A program made the translations under genes and the position numbers. The notes beneath the pieces were generated by a model. That model worked only from the letters and a program-made list of their open reading frames with translations. It ran no database searches and was not told the origin of the DNA. This document shows, in pieces, positions 41,896-51,101 of a stretch of 64,000 nt of DNA. The DNA comes from an uncultured Dialister sp. GTDB taxonomy: Bacteria; Bacillota; Negativicutes; Veillonellales; Dialisteraceae. Numbering within the stretch: position 1 is the stretch's first letter; the number at the start of each line of letters is the position of its first letter. The stretch spans positions 1 through 64,000 of the forward strand of contig OMVW01000003.1 in the NCBI GenBank assembly GCA_900314595.1. The letters run 5' to 3'.

Positions 41896-44106
41896 CTATT
41901 CTTCTTTTGTAATTGGAGCATAGGTTACCATCAACTGGCGTACCTTGTCACCGGGAAATTTAATTTTCAGGACCATATTTTTATCTTTTCCACTGACCGC
42001 TATAACCCGGCCTTTTCCCCAAAGGTTGTGAACGGCAATATCTCCCTCTTTCCAGTCATATCGTGCCTTGACACTTGTCTTCTTCGGTTTGTTCACCACA
42101 GTAGAATCGGAAAGTGCATAACGGCTCTTCGTTTCATTCTGCCATCTTCTTGCAGCCTGCAGATTCCTTTCTCTTACCCTGATAAATACCCTTTCTACAA
42201 GATCCTGTGGTATTTCATCAAGAAACCGACTGGGAATGTAGGGCTTAATCTGACCATACATAGTCCTCATATGTGCGTTGGAAAGATATAATTCTTTTTT
42301 TGCTCTTGTAATAGCTACATAGCAAAGGCGGCGCTCTTCTTCCAGTCTTGATTCATCCAGTAGAGAACGGGCGCTTGGGAAGACACCTTCATCCATCCCG
42401 GGAAGGAAAACGATTGGAAACTCGAGCCCTTTAGCGCTATGCATAGTCATGAGCGTGACCTTATCATCAGTTTCCTGATAATTATCCACATCGTTCACGA
42501 GAGCTACCTGCTCCAAAAATTCAGGAAGTCCTCCTTCGGGATGATTCGTCACAAAGTCCTTTGCCACAGAAAGCAGTTCGCCCAGGTTTTCTTCTCTGCT
42601 TTGTGCCTGAGGATCATCACTTTCCTGCAGTTGATTAAGATAACCGGTATCAGTCATAATTTTCTGGATCAGATCAAAAACACTCACTTCTGCAGAAGCA
42701 TTCAGAAAATCAAAAATAAGAGCTGAAAACTTTTGAAGTTTCAATTGAGCTGATGCGGAAATAGACGAGCCTTCTACAGCCATGATACCTTCAAACATAG
42801 ACATGCCGCCTTCATTGGCATAGTCCGTGAGCTTCTGTATCGTTGTGGCTCCTATCCCACGTTTGGGCACATTAATAATACGGGTAAGACTGATATTATC
42901 GCGAAAATTATTGATAACTTTAAGATATGCCATGATATCACGTATTTCCGCACGATCATAGAAACGGGTACCGCCAACCATAGTGTAAGCGATTCCTTTC
43001 TTTACCAGCATTTCTTCCAAAACGCGGGACTGTGCATTCATACGATACAGAACAGCCATATTTCCATACGGCTCATGTTCTTCCTCGTGTTTTTTCTTCA
43101 TCACATTGACAATAAAGTCCGCTTCGTTATGCTCATCATCTGCTGTATACCATTGCAGTCTGCTCCCACCGCGTTTTTCCGTCCAAAGGATTTTGGATGG
43201 ACGATCCGGATTATTGGCGATTACTGCATTGGCGGCATCCAGAATTGTCTGGGTAGAGCGATAATTCTGCTCCAGTTTTATGATTTTAGCGCGAGGATAA
43301 TCAGATTTAAAATCCATAATATTTCTAAGATCAGCACCACGCCAGGAATAGATACTCTGGTCAGCATCACCGACTGCACAGATATTCTGCAATTTCCCAG
43401 TAATATATCTTGCCATCAGGTACTGGGCATGGTTCGTGTCCTGATATTCATCAATAAGAATATAATGGAACCTGTCCTGCCACCTTTTCCGTATAGTCTC
43501 ATTTGCCAGGAGAGCTGTCGTAATAAAAAGCAGATCATCAAAGTCAAGAGCATTATTCTGTTTCATATGCTTGTCATATAAATCATAGCAGTCTGCGATT
43601 TTCTGATTATAAAAATTCTCTCCTGCTTCAGTACGGAAAGCTTTCGGGCTGAGAAGTCTATTTTTCGCTGAGGAAATGCTGCCCTGTACTGAATTGGGAG
43701 GAAACATTTTATCATCAAGATTCAATTCTTTTAAAACATTTTTGACAAGCTGTTTTGAATCGTCAGAATCGTAAATCGTAAATTTTTCGTTATAAGGTGG
43801 GAAATTATTAATTTCCCGGCGGAGAAAACGAACCCCGAAAGAATGAAATGTGGAAATCCAGATCTTATCTGCCTCCGGTCCCACAAGATTATGAACACGT
43901 TCCTTCATTTCTTTTGCAGCTTTATTTGTAAAAGTAATGGCAAGAATCTCCTGCGGACGAATCCCTAATTCAAGCATGTAAGCAATACGGCAGGTCAATG
44001 CCTTTGTCTTGCCTGAACCGGCACCAGCCATAATGAGCACAGGGCCATCTACCTGCTTTACAGCTTCCAGCTGACGATCATTCAATGTATTTAAAAAATC
44101 TGTCAT
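41896..44106 (-). CDS. pcrA: ATP-dependent DNA helicase PcrA (UvrD/Rep family)
   Basis: 736 residues. Superfamily 1A motifs in order: GAGSGKTKALTCR, TFTNKAAKEM, DEYQDTNHAQ, GDADQSIYSWRGAD, LEQNYRSTQTIL, TMHSAKGLEFP and VAITRAKKELYL. The C-terminal Tudor-like RNA-polymerase-binding tail (WKEGDIAVHNLWGKGRV onward) is present. It unwinds 3'-5' in repair and rolling-circle replication and removes RecA. RBS AAGGAG sits directly after the hairpin that ends ppaC, so pcrA may need read-through. Confidence 0.96.
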   Translation of the reverse strand: MTDFLNTLNDRQLEAVKQVDGPVLIMAGAGSGKTKALTCRIAYMLELGIRPQEILAITFTNKAAKEMKERVHNLVGPEADKIWISTFHSFGVRFLRREINNFPPYNEKFTIYDSDDSKQLVKNVLKELNLDDKMFPPNSVQGSISSAKNRLLSPKAFRTEAGENFYNQKIADCYDLYDKHMKQNNALDFDDLLFITTALLANETIRKRWQDRFHYILIDEYQDTNHAQYLMARYITGKLQNICAVGDADQSIYSWRGADLRNIMDFKSDYPRAKIIKLEQNYRSTQTILDAANAVIANNPDRPSKILWTEKRGGSRLQWYTADDEHNEADFIVNVMKKKHEEEHEPYGNMAVLYRMNAQSRVLEEMLVKKGIAYTMVGGTRFYDRAEIRDIMAYLKVINNFRDNISLTRIINVPKRGIGATTIQKLTDYANEGGMSMFEGIMAVEGSSISASAQLKLQKFSALIFDFLNASAEVSVFDLIQKIMTDTGYLNQLQESDDPQAQSREENLGELLSVAKDFVTNHPEGGLPEFLEQVALVNDVDNYQETDDKVTLMTMHSAKGLEFPIVFLPGMDEGVFPSARSLLDESRLEEERRLCYVAITRAKKELYLSNAHMRTMYGQIKPYIPSRFLDEIPQDLVERVFIRVRERNLQAARRWQNETKSRYALSDSTVVNKPKKTSVKARYDWKEGDIAVHNLWGKGRVIAVSGKDKNMVLKIKFPGDKVRQLMVTYAPITKEE

Positions 44107-44121
44107 TCTTTCTCCTTAGTA

Positions 44122-44164
44122 AAAGAAGAACTCATATATGACATCGTCATGTATGAGTTCTTCG
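44122..44164 (-). terminator. Long hairpin between ppaC and pcrA
   Basis: Eighteen-base arms (44125-44142 with 44146-44163) with one mismatched step and a three-base loop; TTCTTCTTTTACT follows on the minus strand, then the pcrA ribosome site. It is a terminator or an intercistronic attenuator. Confidence 0.65.
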
Positions 44165-44175
44165 GACAAAACAAA

Positions 44176-45120
44176 TTATTCGCCATAAACCTTCAGAAGG
44201 AACGGAGTTACCTGTTTCTTTCTGGACATGACCTTCGGAAGATAAACGCAGCCATTTTCAGATTTTTTACCGAAAGCTTCTTCAACTGTTGCTTCAGCGC
44301 CATCCGTAAACCAAAGGAAAGTATCTTCAGCAAGAATATCTGTCACCATAAGGTAAGATGCGACATATCCCTTTTCTGCTTTTGTTGCTTCCAGGATTTT
44401 CATGATTTCTGGTTTTTTTGCATTGATTGGTTCTACATCCATTACAGAAATCTGACCACAGCTGAAAATTTTATCGCCCGCTTCAAATTCCTTGGTATCG
44501 TTATGAGCCAATTTTTCCGGCGGATAATCGGAAATATCAGCGCCTGCCTTCAGCATATCCATTCCATATTTTTCATAGTCCACCCCGGCAATTGCTGCCA
44601 ATTCCTCAACTGCCTTTTTATCTTCTTCTGTGCAGGTCGGAGAACGGAAAAGCACGGTATCGGAAATGATGGCGGATAGCATCATACCCGCAACCGCTCT
44701 GGATGGTTTTACGCCATGAAGTTTATACAAACCATAAATCACGGTATTAACACATCCTAAAGGACGGACAAGGATGAAAATTGGAGATTCGGTTTCAAAA
44801 TCCCCCAGACGATGGTGATCTACCAGTTCCAGAACGTCTGCATCTTTAATACCGTTTACGCACTGCTTGGATTCATTATGATCAACGAGAATGACTTTGT
44901 TTTTTTCATCATCTGGATTTTTTCTGGCTACTGTTTCAAGAAATTCCGGTGCTTCTACCTTAAAATAATCAAGTGCAAATGCGGTTTCCTTATTAATTTC
45001 TCCGGCCCTGGCAGCAACAGCATCAATTCCCATCTGCTTTTTAAGGTAAGAATATGAAATAGCAGCAGCAATGCTGTCTGTATCCGGGGACTTATGACCA
45101 ATTACATATACTTTACTCAT
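44176..45120 (-). CDS. ppaC: Manganese-dependent inorganic pyrophosphatase (DHH family)
   Basis: 314 residues. DHH motifs: VIGHKSPDTDSIAAA, VILVDHNESKQ and ELVDHHRLGDF bind two Mn ions; the DHHA2 domain fills the C-terminus with the active-site SRKKQV. It splits pyrophosphate, driving polymer synthesis. No CBS or DRTGG insert, so it is the constitutive short form. AAGGAG lies eight bases before the ATG. Confidence 0.96.
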   Translation of the reverse strand: MSKVYVIGHKSPDTDSIAAAISYSYLKKQMGIDAVAARAGEINKETAFALDYFKVEAPEFLETVARKNPDDEKNKVILVDHNESKQCVNGIKDADVLELVDHHRLGDFETESPIFILVRPLGCVNTVIYGLYKLHGVKPSRAVAGMMLSAIISDTVLFRSPTCTEEDKKAVEELAAIAGVDYEKYGMDMLKAGADISDYPPEKLAHNDTKEFEAGDKIFSCGQISVMDVEPINAKKPEIMKILEATKAEKGYVASYLMVTDILAEDTFLWFTDGAEATVEEAFGKKSENGCVYLPKVMSRKKQVTPFLLKVYGE

Positions 45121-45163
45121 GGTATCGCTCCTTTAACCTAATGATGAGTTTTAAAATTTGCTT

Positions 45164-45190
45164 CCATCATTATACCATGAAGGATGATGG
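45164..45190 (-). promoter_or_regulatory. ppaC promoter inside an inverted repeat
   Basis: An extended -10 (TG-G-TATAAT, 45169-45177 on the minus strand) is overlapped by CCATCAT (45164-45170) and its complement ATGATGG (45184-45190) with a 13-base gap. No clear -35. The repeat could be an operator. Confidence 0.4.
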
Positions 45191-45232
45191 ATTTTCATCT
45201 TATTCTTAAAGGCAATAAAATAATACGCATTA

Positions 45233-45265
45233 GAAAAGTCCCTCTGCCAAAGCAGGGGGACTTTC
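45233..45265 (-). terminator. Terminator of the glycolytic operon
   Basis: AAAGTCCCTCTGC/GCAGGGGGACTTT hairpin with T-runs in both directions, after the eno stop. Confidence 0.85.
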
Positions 45266-45276
45266 CCGTTTAATTC

Positions 45277-46572
45277 TTATTCAAATCTTTTCATTCTATG
45301 CGTAAGGGCACTGCTGCCATAGAACGCATCAGCATCAAGTTCTTCTTCAATCCTGAGAAGCTGATTATACTTCGCGACTCTTTCCGTACGTCCCGGAGCG
45401 CCGGTCTTGATCTGACCTGCGTTAAGTGCTACAGCTACATCGGCAATTGTAGTATCTGCAGTTTCGCCGGAACGGTGGGAAATAACAGCTGTATAGCCGC
45501 AGCGCTGAGCCATCTGAACTGCTTCAAACGTTTCAGTAAGTGTGCCGATCTGATTCAATTTAATCAGAATGGAATTGGCTACACCGGCATGGATGCCTTT
45601 GGAAAGACGTTTTGTATTGGTTACAAAAAGATCATCACCAACAAGCTGGACCTTCTGTCCAAGAGCATCCGTCAGTTTCTTCCATCCATCCCAGTCTTCT
45701 TCACCAAGACCATCTTCGATGGAAATAATCGGATATTCGTCAATCAGCTTTTCATAAAATTCAATCATGCCTTCCGCAGTCTTTGCGGTATGGTCCCCGG
45801 CCAGATGGTACAGACCATCATCACCAAGGAGTTCAGAAGCTGCCACATCAGTAGCAAGTACCACATCTTTCCCTGCGGAATATCCTGCTTTTTCAATAGC
45901 TTCACAGATGACTTCCATAGCTGCCTCATTGGATGGAAGATCCGGCGCATAACCACCTTCATCACCTACAGCGGTAGAAAGGCCTTTACCTTTCAATACG
46001 TTTTTCAGGGCATGATAGATTTCTGCACACATACGGAGTCCTTCGTGGAAACTTGGTGCCCCAACCGGCATAATCATGCTTTCCTGAATGTCAACATTAT
46101 TATCTGCATGAGCACCGCCGTTCATGATATTCATCATGGGTACAGGCAGATTATGTGCATTAACACCACCAAGATACTGATAAAGGGGAAGTCCTGCTGA
46201 TTCAGCAGATGCATGAGCCGCAGCAAGAGAAACACCAAGAATAGCATTAGCTCCAAGACGGCTCTTGTTTTCCGTTCCATCCAGATTGATCAGGATATGG
46301 TCCAGTCCCCTCTGGTCACTTGCATCCCATCCCAGGACAGCATCAGCGATCTCGCCATTTACATTGTTTACTGCCTTTAGTACACCTTTGCCATTGTAAC
46401 GGTTTTTATCACCATCACGAAGCTCAGTCGCTTCAAACATGCCTGTGGATGCGCCGGAAGGAACGGCTGCTCTTGCAAATGTACCATCCTCCAAAACCAT
46501 TTCCACTTCCACTGTAGGATTACCACGAGAATCCAGAATTTCTCTTGCGTGAAGATCAGTAATAACTGCCAT
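45277..46572 (-). CDS. eno: Enolase
   Basis: 431 residues. AREILDSRGNPTVEVEM at the start, catalytic GDEGGYAP, metal site SIEDGLGEEDW and GDDLFVTN, and the enolase signature LIKLNQIGTLTE with SHRSGETADTTIADVAV. It converts 2-phosphoglycerate to phosphoenolpyruvate. It lies 44 bases after tpiA; no phosphoglycerate mutase gene separates them as in Bacillus. AGGAGG is 11 bases before the ATG. Confidence 0.98.
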   Translation of the reverse strand: MAVITDLHAREILDSRGNPTVEVEMVLEDGTFARAAVPSGASTGMFEATELRDGDKNRYNGKGVLKAVNNVNGEIADAVLGWDASDQRGLDHILINLDGTENKSRLGANAILGVSLAAAHASAESAGLPLYQYLGGVNAHNLPVPMMNIMNGGAHADNNVDIQESMIMPVGAPSFHEGLRMCAEIYHALKNVLKGKGLSTAVGDEGGYAPDLPSNEAAMEVICEAIEKAGYSAGKDVVLATDVAASELLGDDGLYHLAGDHTAKTAEGMIEFYEKLIDEYPIISIEDGLGEEDWDGWKKLTDALGQKVQLVGDDLFVTNTKRLSKGIHAGVANSILIKLNQIGTLTETFEAVQMAQRCGYTAVISHRSGETADTTIADVAVALNAGQIKTGAPGRTERVAKYNQLLRIEEELDADAFYGSSALTHRMKRFE

Positions 46573-46616
46573 GCTTTTTTATTCCTCCTGTTAATTTTAT
46601 CATGAAACATGCCTTA

Positions 46617-47363
46617 TCAGGCATTTCTGTATATAGCAAGGAACGATTCAGGGCTCAGGCTTGCTCCGCCTATAAGCCCGCCATCGATATCTTTTTCTTT
46701 CAGAAAATCAACAATATTATCAGCATTCACAGAGCCGCCATACAGGATACGCACTGTTTCAGCTGCTATTTTGCCAGCCGATTCTTCCACTGCTTTTCTG
46801 ATAAAAGCAGAAATCTCCTCCGCATCCTCTGCGGTTGCTGCCCTGCCGGATCCTATGGCCCAGATAGGTTCGTAGGCAATGACGATTTTCCCAATCTCTT
46901 CTTTTTTTAGAAGTGTAAAAACAGCGTTGATTTCTTCACCAATCCGCTCTTGCGTTTTTCCTGCTTCCTTTTCCTCAAGTGTTTCTCCTACGCACAGAAT
47001 AGGAACCAATCCCCGGTTCAGCACTGCCTGCACCTTCTGTGCCACGAATTCATCACTTTCACCAATAATCTTGCGGCGTTCCGAATGACCGCATATGACA
47101 TAAGTGCATCCCAGGTCTTTCAACATGGTTGGTGAAATTTCGCCAGTAAAAGCCCCCTTCTCTGAAGGATACACATCCTGGGCCCCCCATTTGACCGATG
47201 AACGCTCCAGAAAGAAACGAGCCAGCGGGATATCCGTAAAAGGCGGACAGACGAGGAGTTCCACATTTTCTTTCATCTGGGCGTTGAAGTGTTTGAAAAA
47301 TTTTTCTGCCTCAGTAACAGTCAGATTCATTTTCCAGTTTCCTGCAATCAGAGTCTGCCTCAA
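46617..47363 (-). CDS. tpiA: Triose-phosphate isomerase
   Basis: 248 residues. AGNWKMN with the active lysine, CGHSERR with the catalytic histidine, AYEPIWAIGSGRAA with the catalytic glutamate, and LYGGSVN. It interconverts dihydroxyacetone phosphate and glyceraldehyde-3-phosphate. The start is TTG (AGG CAG ACT follow): AAGGAG, which overlaps the pgk stop, lies nine bases upstream, and the only nearby ATG is out of frame. Confidence 0.96.
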   Translation of the reverse strand: MRQTLIAGNWKMNLTVTEAEKFFKHFNAQMKENVELLVCPPFTDIPLARFFLERSSVKWGAQDVYPSEKGAFTGEISPTMLKDLGCTYVICGHSERRKIIGESDEFVAQKVQAVLNRGLVPILCVGETLEEKEAGKTQERIGEEINAVFTLLKKEEIGKIVIAYEPIWAIGSGRAATAEDAEEISAFIRKAVEESAGKIAAETVRILYGGSVNADNIVDFLKEKDIDGGLIGGASLSPESFLAIYRNA

Positions 47364-47369
47364 AAAGCA

Positions 47370-48557
47370 TCACTCCTTATCTGCAAGAATGGCAACACCG
47401 GGAAGGACCATACCTTCCAGCATTTCCAACGATGCACCACCACCGGTAGAAACATGAGAGAATTTATCTCCTATTCCCAGTTGGTCCACGACAGATGCAG
47501 ATTCACCGCCACCAATAACGGTAGTTGCTTTAAGATCTGCCATGGCTTCTGCAATAGCAAATGTACCCCTGGAGAAAGGTTTCATTTCAAATACGCCCAT
47601 TGGCCCATTCCATACAACAGTCTTCATTTTCTTCAAAGTTTCCACATAAAGCTCAATGGTTTTAGGCCCGATATCCAGTGCCATCCAGGGATCCCCGAAT
47701 TCTTCCGCAGAAAGCACTTTTGTCTTTGCGTTTTCAGAGAAAGAATCACCTGCCATAAAATCAACCGGAAGCATGATTTCAGAGCCCATATCACGGGCTT
47801 TTTTCATAAGATTGCGGGCAAGGTCAAAACGATCCCGGTCCTGCAGGGACTGACCCATATCATAACCCTGAGCCGCCACGAACGTATTGGCCATACCGCC
47901 GCCGATAAGAATGACATCTGCTTTTTCCATCAGGTTTGCAATAACCTGAATCTTGTCACTGATTTTAGCTCCACCGATAATAGCTGCAAACGGTCTCTCC
48001 GGCTGTTCAATAACTCCATCAAGGAAGTCAATTTCTTTTTTCAAGAGAAGTCCGGAAACCATGGGCATCACATGACCTACGCCAACAACCGATGCATGAG
48101 CACGATGAGATACACCAAAGGCATCGTTAACCGCAAGATCACAGCCTTCCACAAGTTCTTTAACAAAATCGGGATTATTCTTTTCTTCTTCTTTATGGAA
48201 ACGGAGATTTTCAAGCAGAAGTATCTGTCCAGGTTCCAGTCCTTTTTTCAGTGCTGCTGCTTTTTCGCCGATGCAGTCATCCGCAAAAAGCACTTCCCGG
48301 GAAAGGATTTCGGAAAGGCGGACTGCCACAGGTGCTAAGGAAAGTTCCTTATTGACTACTCCTTTTGGCCGTCCCATATGGCTTGCAAGAACAATCGCCG
48401 CCCCATGATCGATGAGGTACCGAATAGTTGGAACAGTAGCACGGATACGGCGGTCATCAAGGATATGACCTTCCTTGTCATGTGGAACGTTATAGTCCAC
48501 ACGGACATACACGGTCTTCCCTTCCGGGCTTAAATCATAAATGGTCTGCTTGTTCAT
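47370..48557 (-). CDS. pgk: Phosphoglycerate kinase
   Basis: 395 residues. VRVDYNVPHD in the N-domain basic patch, ASHMGRPKG, NDAFGVSHRAHAS, IIGGAKISDK, and VVWNGPMGVFE with GGGESASVV in the C-domain. It transfers phosphate from 1,3-bisphosphoglycerate to ADP. Two bases separate it from gap. Confidence 0.98.
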   Translation of the reverse strand: MNKQTIYDLSPEGKTVYVRVDYNVPHDKEGHILDDRRIRATVPTIRYLIDHGAAIVLASHMGRPKGVVNKELSLAPVAVRLSEILSREVLFADDCIGEKAAALKKGLEPGQILLLENLRFHKEEEKNNPDFVKELVEGCDLAVNDAFGVSHRAHASVVGVGHVMPMVSGLLLKKEIDFLDGVIEQPERPFAAIIGGAKISDKIQVIANLMEKADVILIGGGMANTFVAAQGYDMGQSLQDRDRFDLARNLMKKARDMGSEIMLPVDFMAGDSFSENAKTKVLSAEEFGDPWMALDIGPKTIELYVETLKKMKTVVWNGPMGVFEMKPFSRGTFAIAEAMADLKATTVIGGGESASVVDQLGIGDKFSHVSTGGGASLEMLEGMVLPGVAILADKE

Positions 48558-48559
48558 AA

Positions 48560-49567
48560 TCAGAGTCCTTTCGAAGCTACGAACTTAACTAGGTCAATAA
48601 TCCTCATGGAATACCCCCATTCATTGTCATACCAGGCAATGACTTTGACCAGATTGCCATCCATCACCATGGTCAGGAGGCTGTCAACTGTAGAGCTTAC
48701 ATCCGTGGTCTTGAAGTCACTGGAAACCAGTGGTTCATCAGTATAAGCAAGAATGCCCTTAAGTTCACCTTCAGATGCTTCTTTAAGAGCAGCATTTACT
48801 TCTTCTTTTGTCACGTCTTTTCCAAGTTCCGCCACCAGGTCAACAAGGGAAACATCCGGGGTTGGTACACGAATAGCAAGGCCATTTAACTTCCCCTTCA
48901 AATCGGGGATAACGATACCGATAGCCTTTGCTGCACCGGTAGATGTCGGAATGATATTTTCAGCAGCAGCCCTTCCTCTTCTGGCATCTTTCTTATGAGC
49001 TTTTTCCAGAATGGCCTGATCATTGGTATAGGAATGAACCGTAGTCATAAGTCCTCTCTTAATGCCGAATTTTTCATGAAGCACTTTAACTACCGGTGCA
49101 AGACAGTTAGTGGTACAGGATGCATTGGAAATGATATTATCTTTTTCAGGATCATAGGTTTCTTCGTTGACCCCCATGACAATGGTAGCATCATCATCCT
49201 TACCCGGAGCAGTGACGATAACTTTTTTCACAGTTCCTTTAATATGTTTTCCAGCACTCGCCTTATCTTTCAGTTTACCCGTAGATTCAACAACGATCTC
49301 CACTCCATACTTACTCCAGTCCAGATTTTCAGGATCACGGTCATGGAACACATGAACCCGCTTCCCTTCGATAATCAGGTCTTCGCCGTCAATTTCCACT
49401 TTCTTGTCAAGCCGGCCATGAACCGTATCATATTTCAGAAGATATTCAGCAGTTTCCACACCGCTTGGATTGTTGATAGCCACTACTTCCAGATCATCCC
49501 GATCAAGCATTCCACGGAATACCAGTCTGCCAATTCTGCCAAATCCGTTAATACCGACTTTTGTCAT
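48560..49567 (-). CDS. gap: Glyceraldehyde-3-phosphate dehydrogenase (NAD, GapA type)
   Basis: 335 residues. NAD site VGINGFGRIGRLVFR, catalytic cysteine in SNASCTTNCLAPV, THR-like TTVHSYTNDQ loop and WYDNEWGYSMR. The residues after strand two (NNPSGVETAEYLLKYDTVHG) are those of the NAD-using glycolytic enzyme. First structural gene behind cggR. Confidence 0.98.
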   Translation of the reverse strand: MTKVGINGFGRIGRLVFRGMLDRDDLEVVAINNPSGVETAEYLLKYDTVHGRLDKKVEIDGEDLIIEGKRVHVFHDRDPENLDWSKYGVEIVVESTGKLKDKASAGKHIKGTVKKVIVTAPGKDDDATIVMGVNEETYDPEKDNIISNASCTTNCLAPVVKVLHEKFGIKRGLMTTVHSYTNDQAILEKAHKKDARRGRAAAENIIPTSTGAAKAIGIVIPDLKGKLNGLAIRVPTPDVSLVDLVAELGKDVTKEEVNAALKEASEGELKGILAYTDEPLVSSDFKTTDVSSTVDSLLTMVMDGNLVKVIAWYDNEWGYSMRIIDLVKFVASKGL

Positions 49568-49575
49568 GATTTCCT

Positions 49576-50619
49576 TTACCTCCTGTTTTCTGACTGCACG
49601 GCGGCTGTTAAACGTAATATTTCTTTCCCCGCACCTTCGTCAGTAATAAGAACACCTCTAAAACCTGCTCTTGCCATAGCAAGAATAGCTGCTCCCCTGC
49701 TTTTGCCCCCTGCTGCGATGAGCACACAGGAAATGGATGATATATCTTCCCGGGAAATACCGGCATTATAGAACCGATAGAGCACTTTCCCGTTAATATC
49801 CGCATAAATTCCTAATGCTTCTCCTGCCGCTTTTTCTTCCGTCAGTCTTTTTCTCACATCGAAAGGAAGTTCAGGCCAGCGGAAAGGCGCATTGGGTATA
49901 TCGATACCGGTTAAAAGAATTTTCACTTCCGATACCATTTTTTCTACCTGCCGCACCCGTGGCAGTTCACTCCTGATTTTCAGAAAAAGTTCTGGACTGA
50001 TACCGTCTGGAATCTGCAGCATATGGTAACGTCCACCAAACTTTTCAGCCATCCGGGCTGCCACGAAATCGGGCACATATTCCATCTGCATGCCTGATCC
50101 ACCCCGGGCGGGAACAATATCCACATTCATATGCAGCGAAGGCAGTGCTTCCGCAATTCCGGCCAGAATCTTTCCTCCGCTGACAGCGGTGACATCACCA
50201 TCCCGGATTGTCCGGAGAAGAATCATGGCCGCTTCCTGACTGATTTTCTCACTAATCTCATCGGAATCATCAGAATTTCCGCGAACAACCACTACTCTCT
50301 TCATAGACAAGACGGAAGACAGGCGTTTTTCCATATCTGAAAGAGCCGGTGTCTTTTGAAAATATGGTGCCAGCGGCCCGATGAAAGACTCCCCTTTCGG
50401 AGTCAGTGTAATACCGGAATGACGGGAAAATAAAAGGCCGGCCTTTTCCATTTTTTCGATATGTTTTCTCACCGTGCTTTCAGGGAGTTTCGTCTGCACC
50501 GAAAGAAGATGCCTTCCAACGGGCTGCATATCATGAATCTGGCGAAGAATTTCATACCGTTCCTGTGCTTCTACTATCATTTCCGGAAGGAGAAGCATCA
50601 TTAAGGAATCTTCTTTCAC
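49576..50619 (-). CDS. cggR: Central glycolytic genes regulator (SorC/DeoR-type repressor)
   Basis: 347 residues from a GTG at 50619 with GGAGGG six bases upstream; a frame to an ATG at 50634 includes the ribosome site itself. The N-terminal winged helix (about 10-80: RYEILRQIHDMQPVGRHLLS, STVRKHIEKMEKAGL) is followed by the SorC sugar-binding domain: SGGKILAGIAEA, VPARGGSGMQMEYV, ILLTGIDIPNAPF and AAGGKSRGAAILA. In Bacillus CggR represses gapA-pgk-tpiA-pgm-eno until fructose-1,6-bisphosphate is bound; the same order here supports that role, minus pgm. Confidence 0.93.
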   Translation of the reverse strand: MKEDSLMMLLLPEMIVEAQERYEILRQIHDMQPVGRHLLSVQTKLPESTVRKHIEKMEKAGLLFSRHSGITLTPKGESFIGPLAPYFQKTPALSDMEKRLSSVLSMKRVVVVRGNSDDSDEISEKISQEAAMILLRTIRDGDVTAVSGGKILAGIAEALPSLHMNVDIVPARGGSGMQMEYVPDFVAARMAEKFGGRYHMLQIPDGISPELFLKIRSELPRVRQVEKMVSEVKILLTGIDIPNAPFRWPELPFDVRKRLTEEKAAGEALGIYADINGKVLYRFYNAGISREDISSISCVLIAAGGKSRGAAILAMARAGFRGVLITDEGAGKEILRLTAAVQSENRR

Positions 50620-50676
50620 CAATATCCCTCCCATTAGTCAGAAAACAAACAGAACCAGCCGGGCTTTACCTTTTAC

Positions 50677-50705
50677 AGTATATCACGCCTTGTTTAATAC
50701 TACAA
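50677..50705 (-). promoter_or_regulatory. Promoter of cggR-gap-pgk-tpiA-eno
   Basis: On the minus strand TTGTAG (50700-50705), a 17-base spacer and TATACT (50677-50682), 58 bases before the GTG start. Confidence 0.6.
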
Positions 50706-50991
50706 CATCTGTAAAATCTTATATAAATAAGTATACTCTTTTTGGTATATTGTGTAGTTATATGGAAAACATATCCACGGAATGTCTAACAGGTATTCTC
50801 TTTTTGCTGTAAAATACTGAATTTCATTTCTTAAAAAGTAAACGCCAATGTGGCTGAATCAGGTTTAAATAGTGAATCGATGAATTATTATCATTATATA
50901 ACGGAAATCGAATGCTTTCTCAGAATAAGTATTTCTACTTTATCCCAAAAGTTCGCCAGATTGATCAAATCCGATGAAAGCCGGAAATTTT

Positions 50992-51043
50992 AACCTGTCG
51001 GGAAAACTTATTTCTTAACGGACAGGTTCAATTTCTGTATAAT
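50992..51043 (+). promoter_or_regulatory. fabK promoter with inverted repeat
   Basis: TTAACG (51015-51020), a 17-base spacer and a perfect TATAAT (51038-51043). AACCTGTC (50992-50999) and its complement GACAGGTT (51021-51028) bracket the -35, the second arm lying in the spacer. This fits an operator for a repressor, or a hairpin. Confidence 0.55.
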
Positions 51044-51101
51044 AAGATAAAGAAGATGAAGTTCTGATCTAATCATTATTTTACAACGTTGGGAGGAAAC
51101 T

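Larger units (their letters stand above)
50620..51101. other. Divergent intergenic region between cggR and fabK
   Basis: About 480 bases with no coding ORF. It contains the cggR promoter, the fabK promoter with a flanking inverted repeat, a 19-base imperfect direct repeat (50731-50749 and 50793-50811, four mismatches, core CTCTTTTTG) and an ATATG/CATAT inverted repeat at 50760-50774. The classical CggR operator sequence of Bacillus is not visible. The stretch 50820-50985 shows nothing I can name. Confidence 0.55.
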
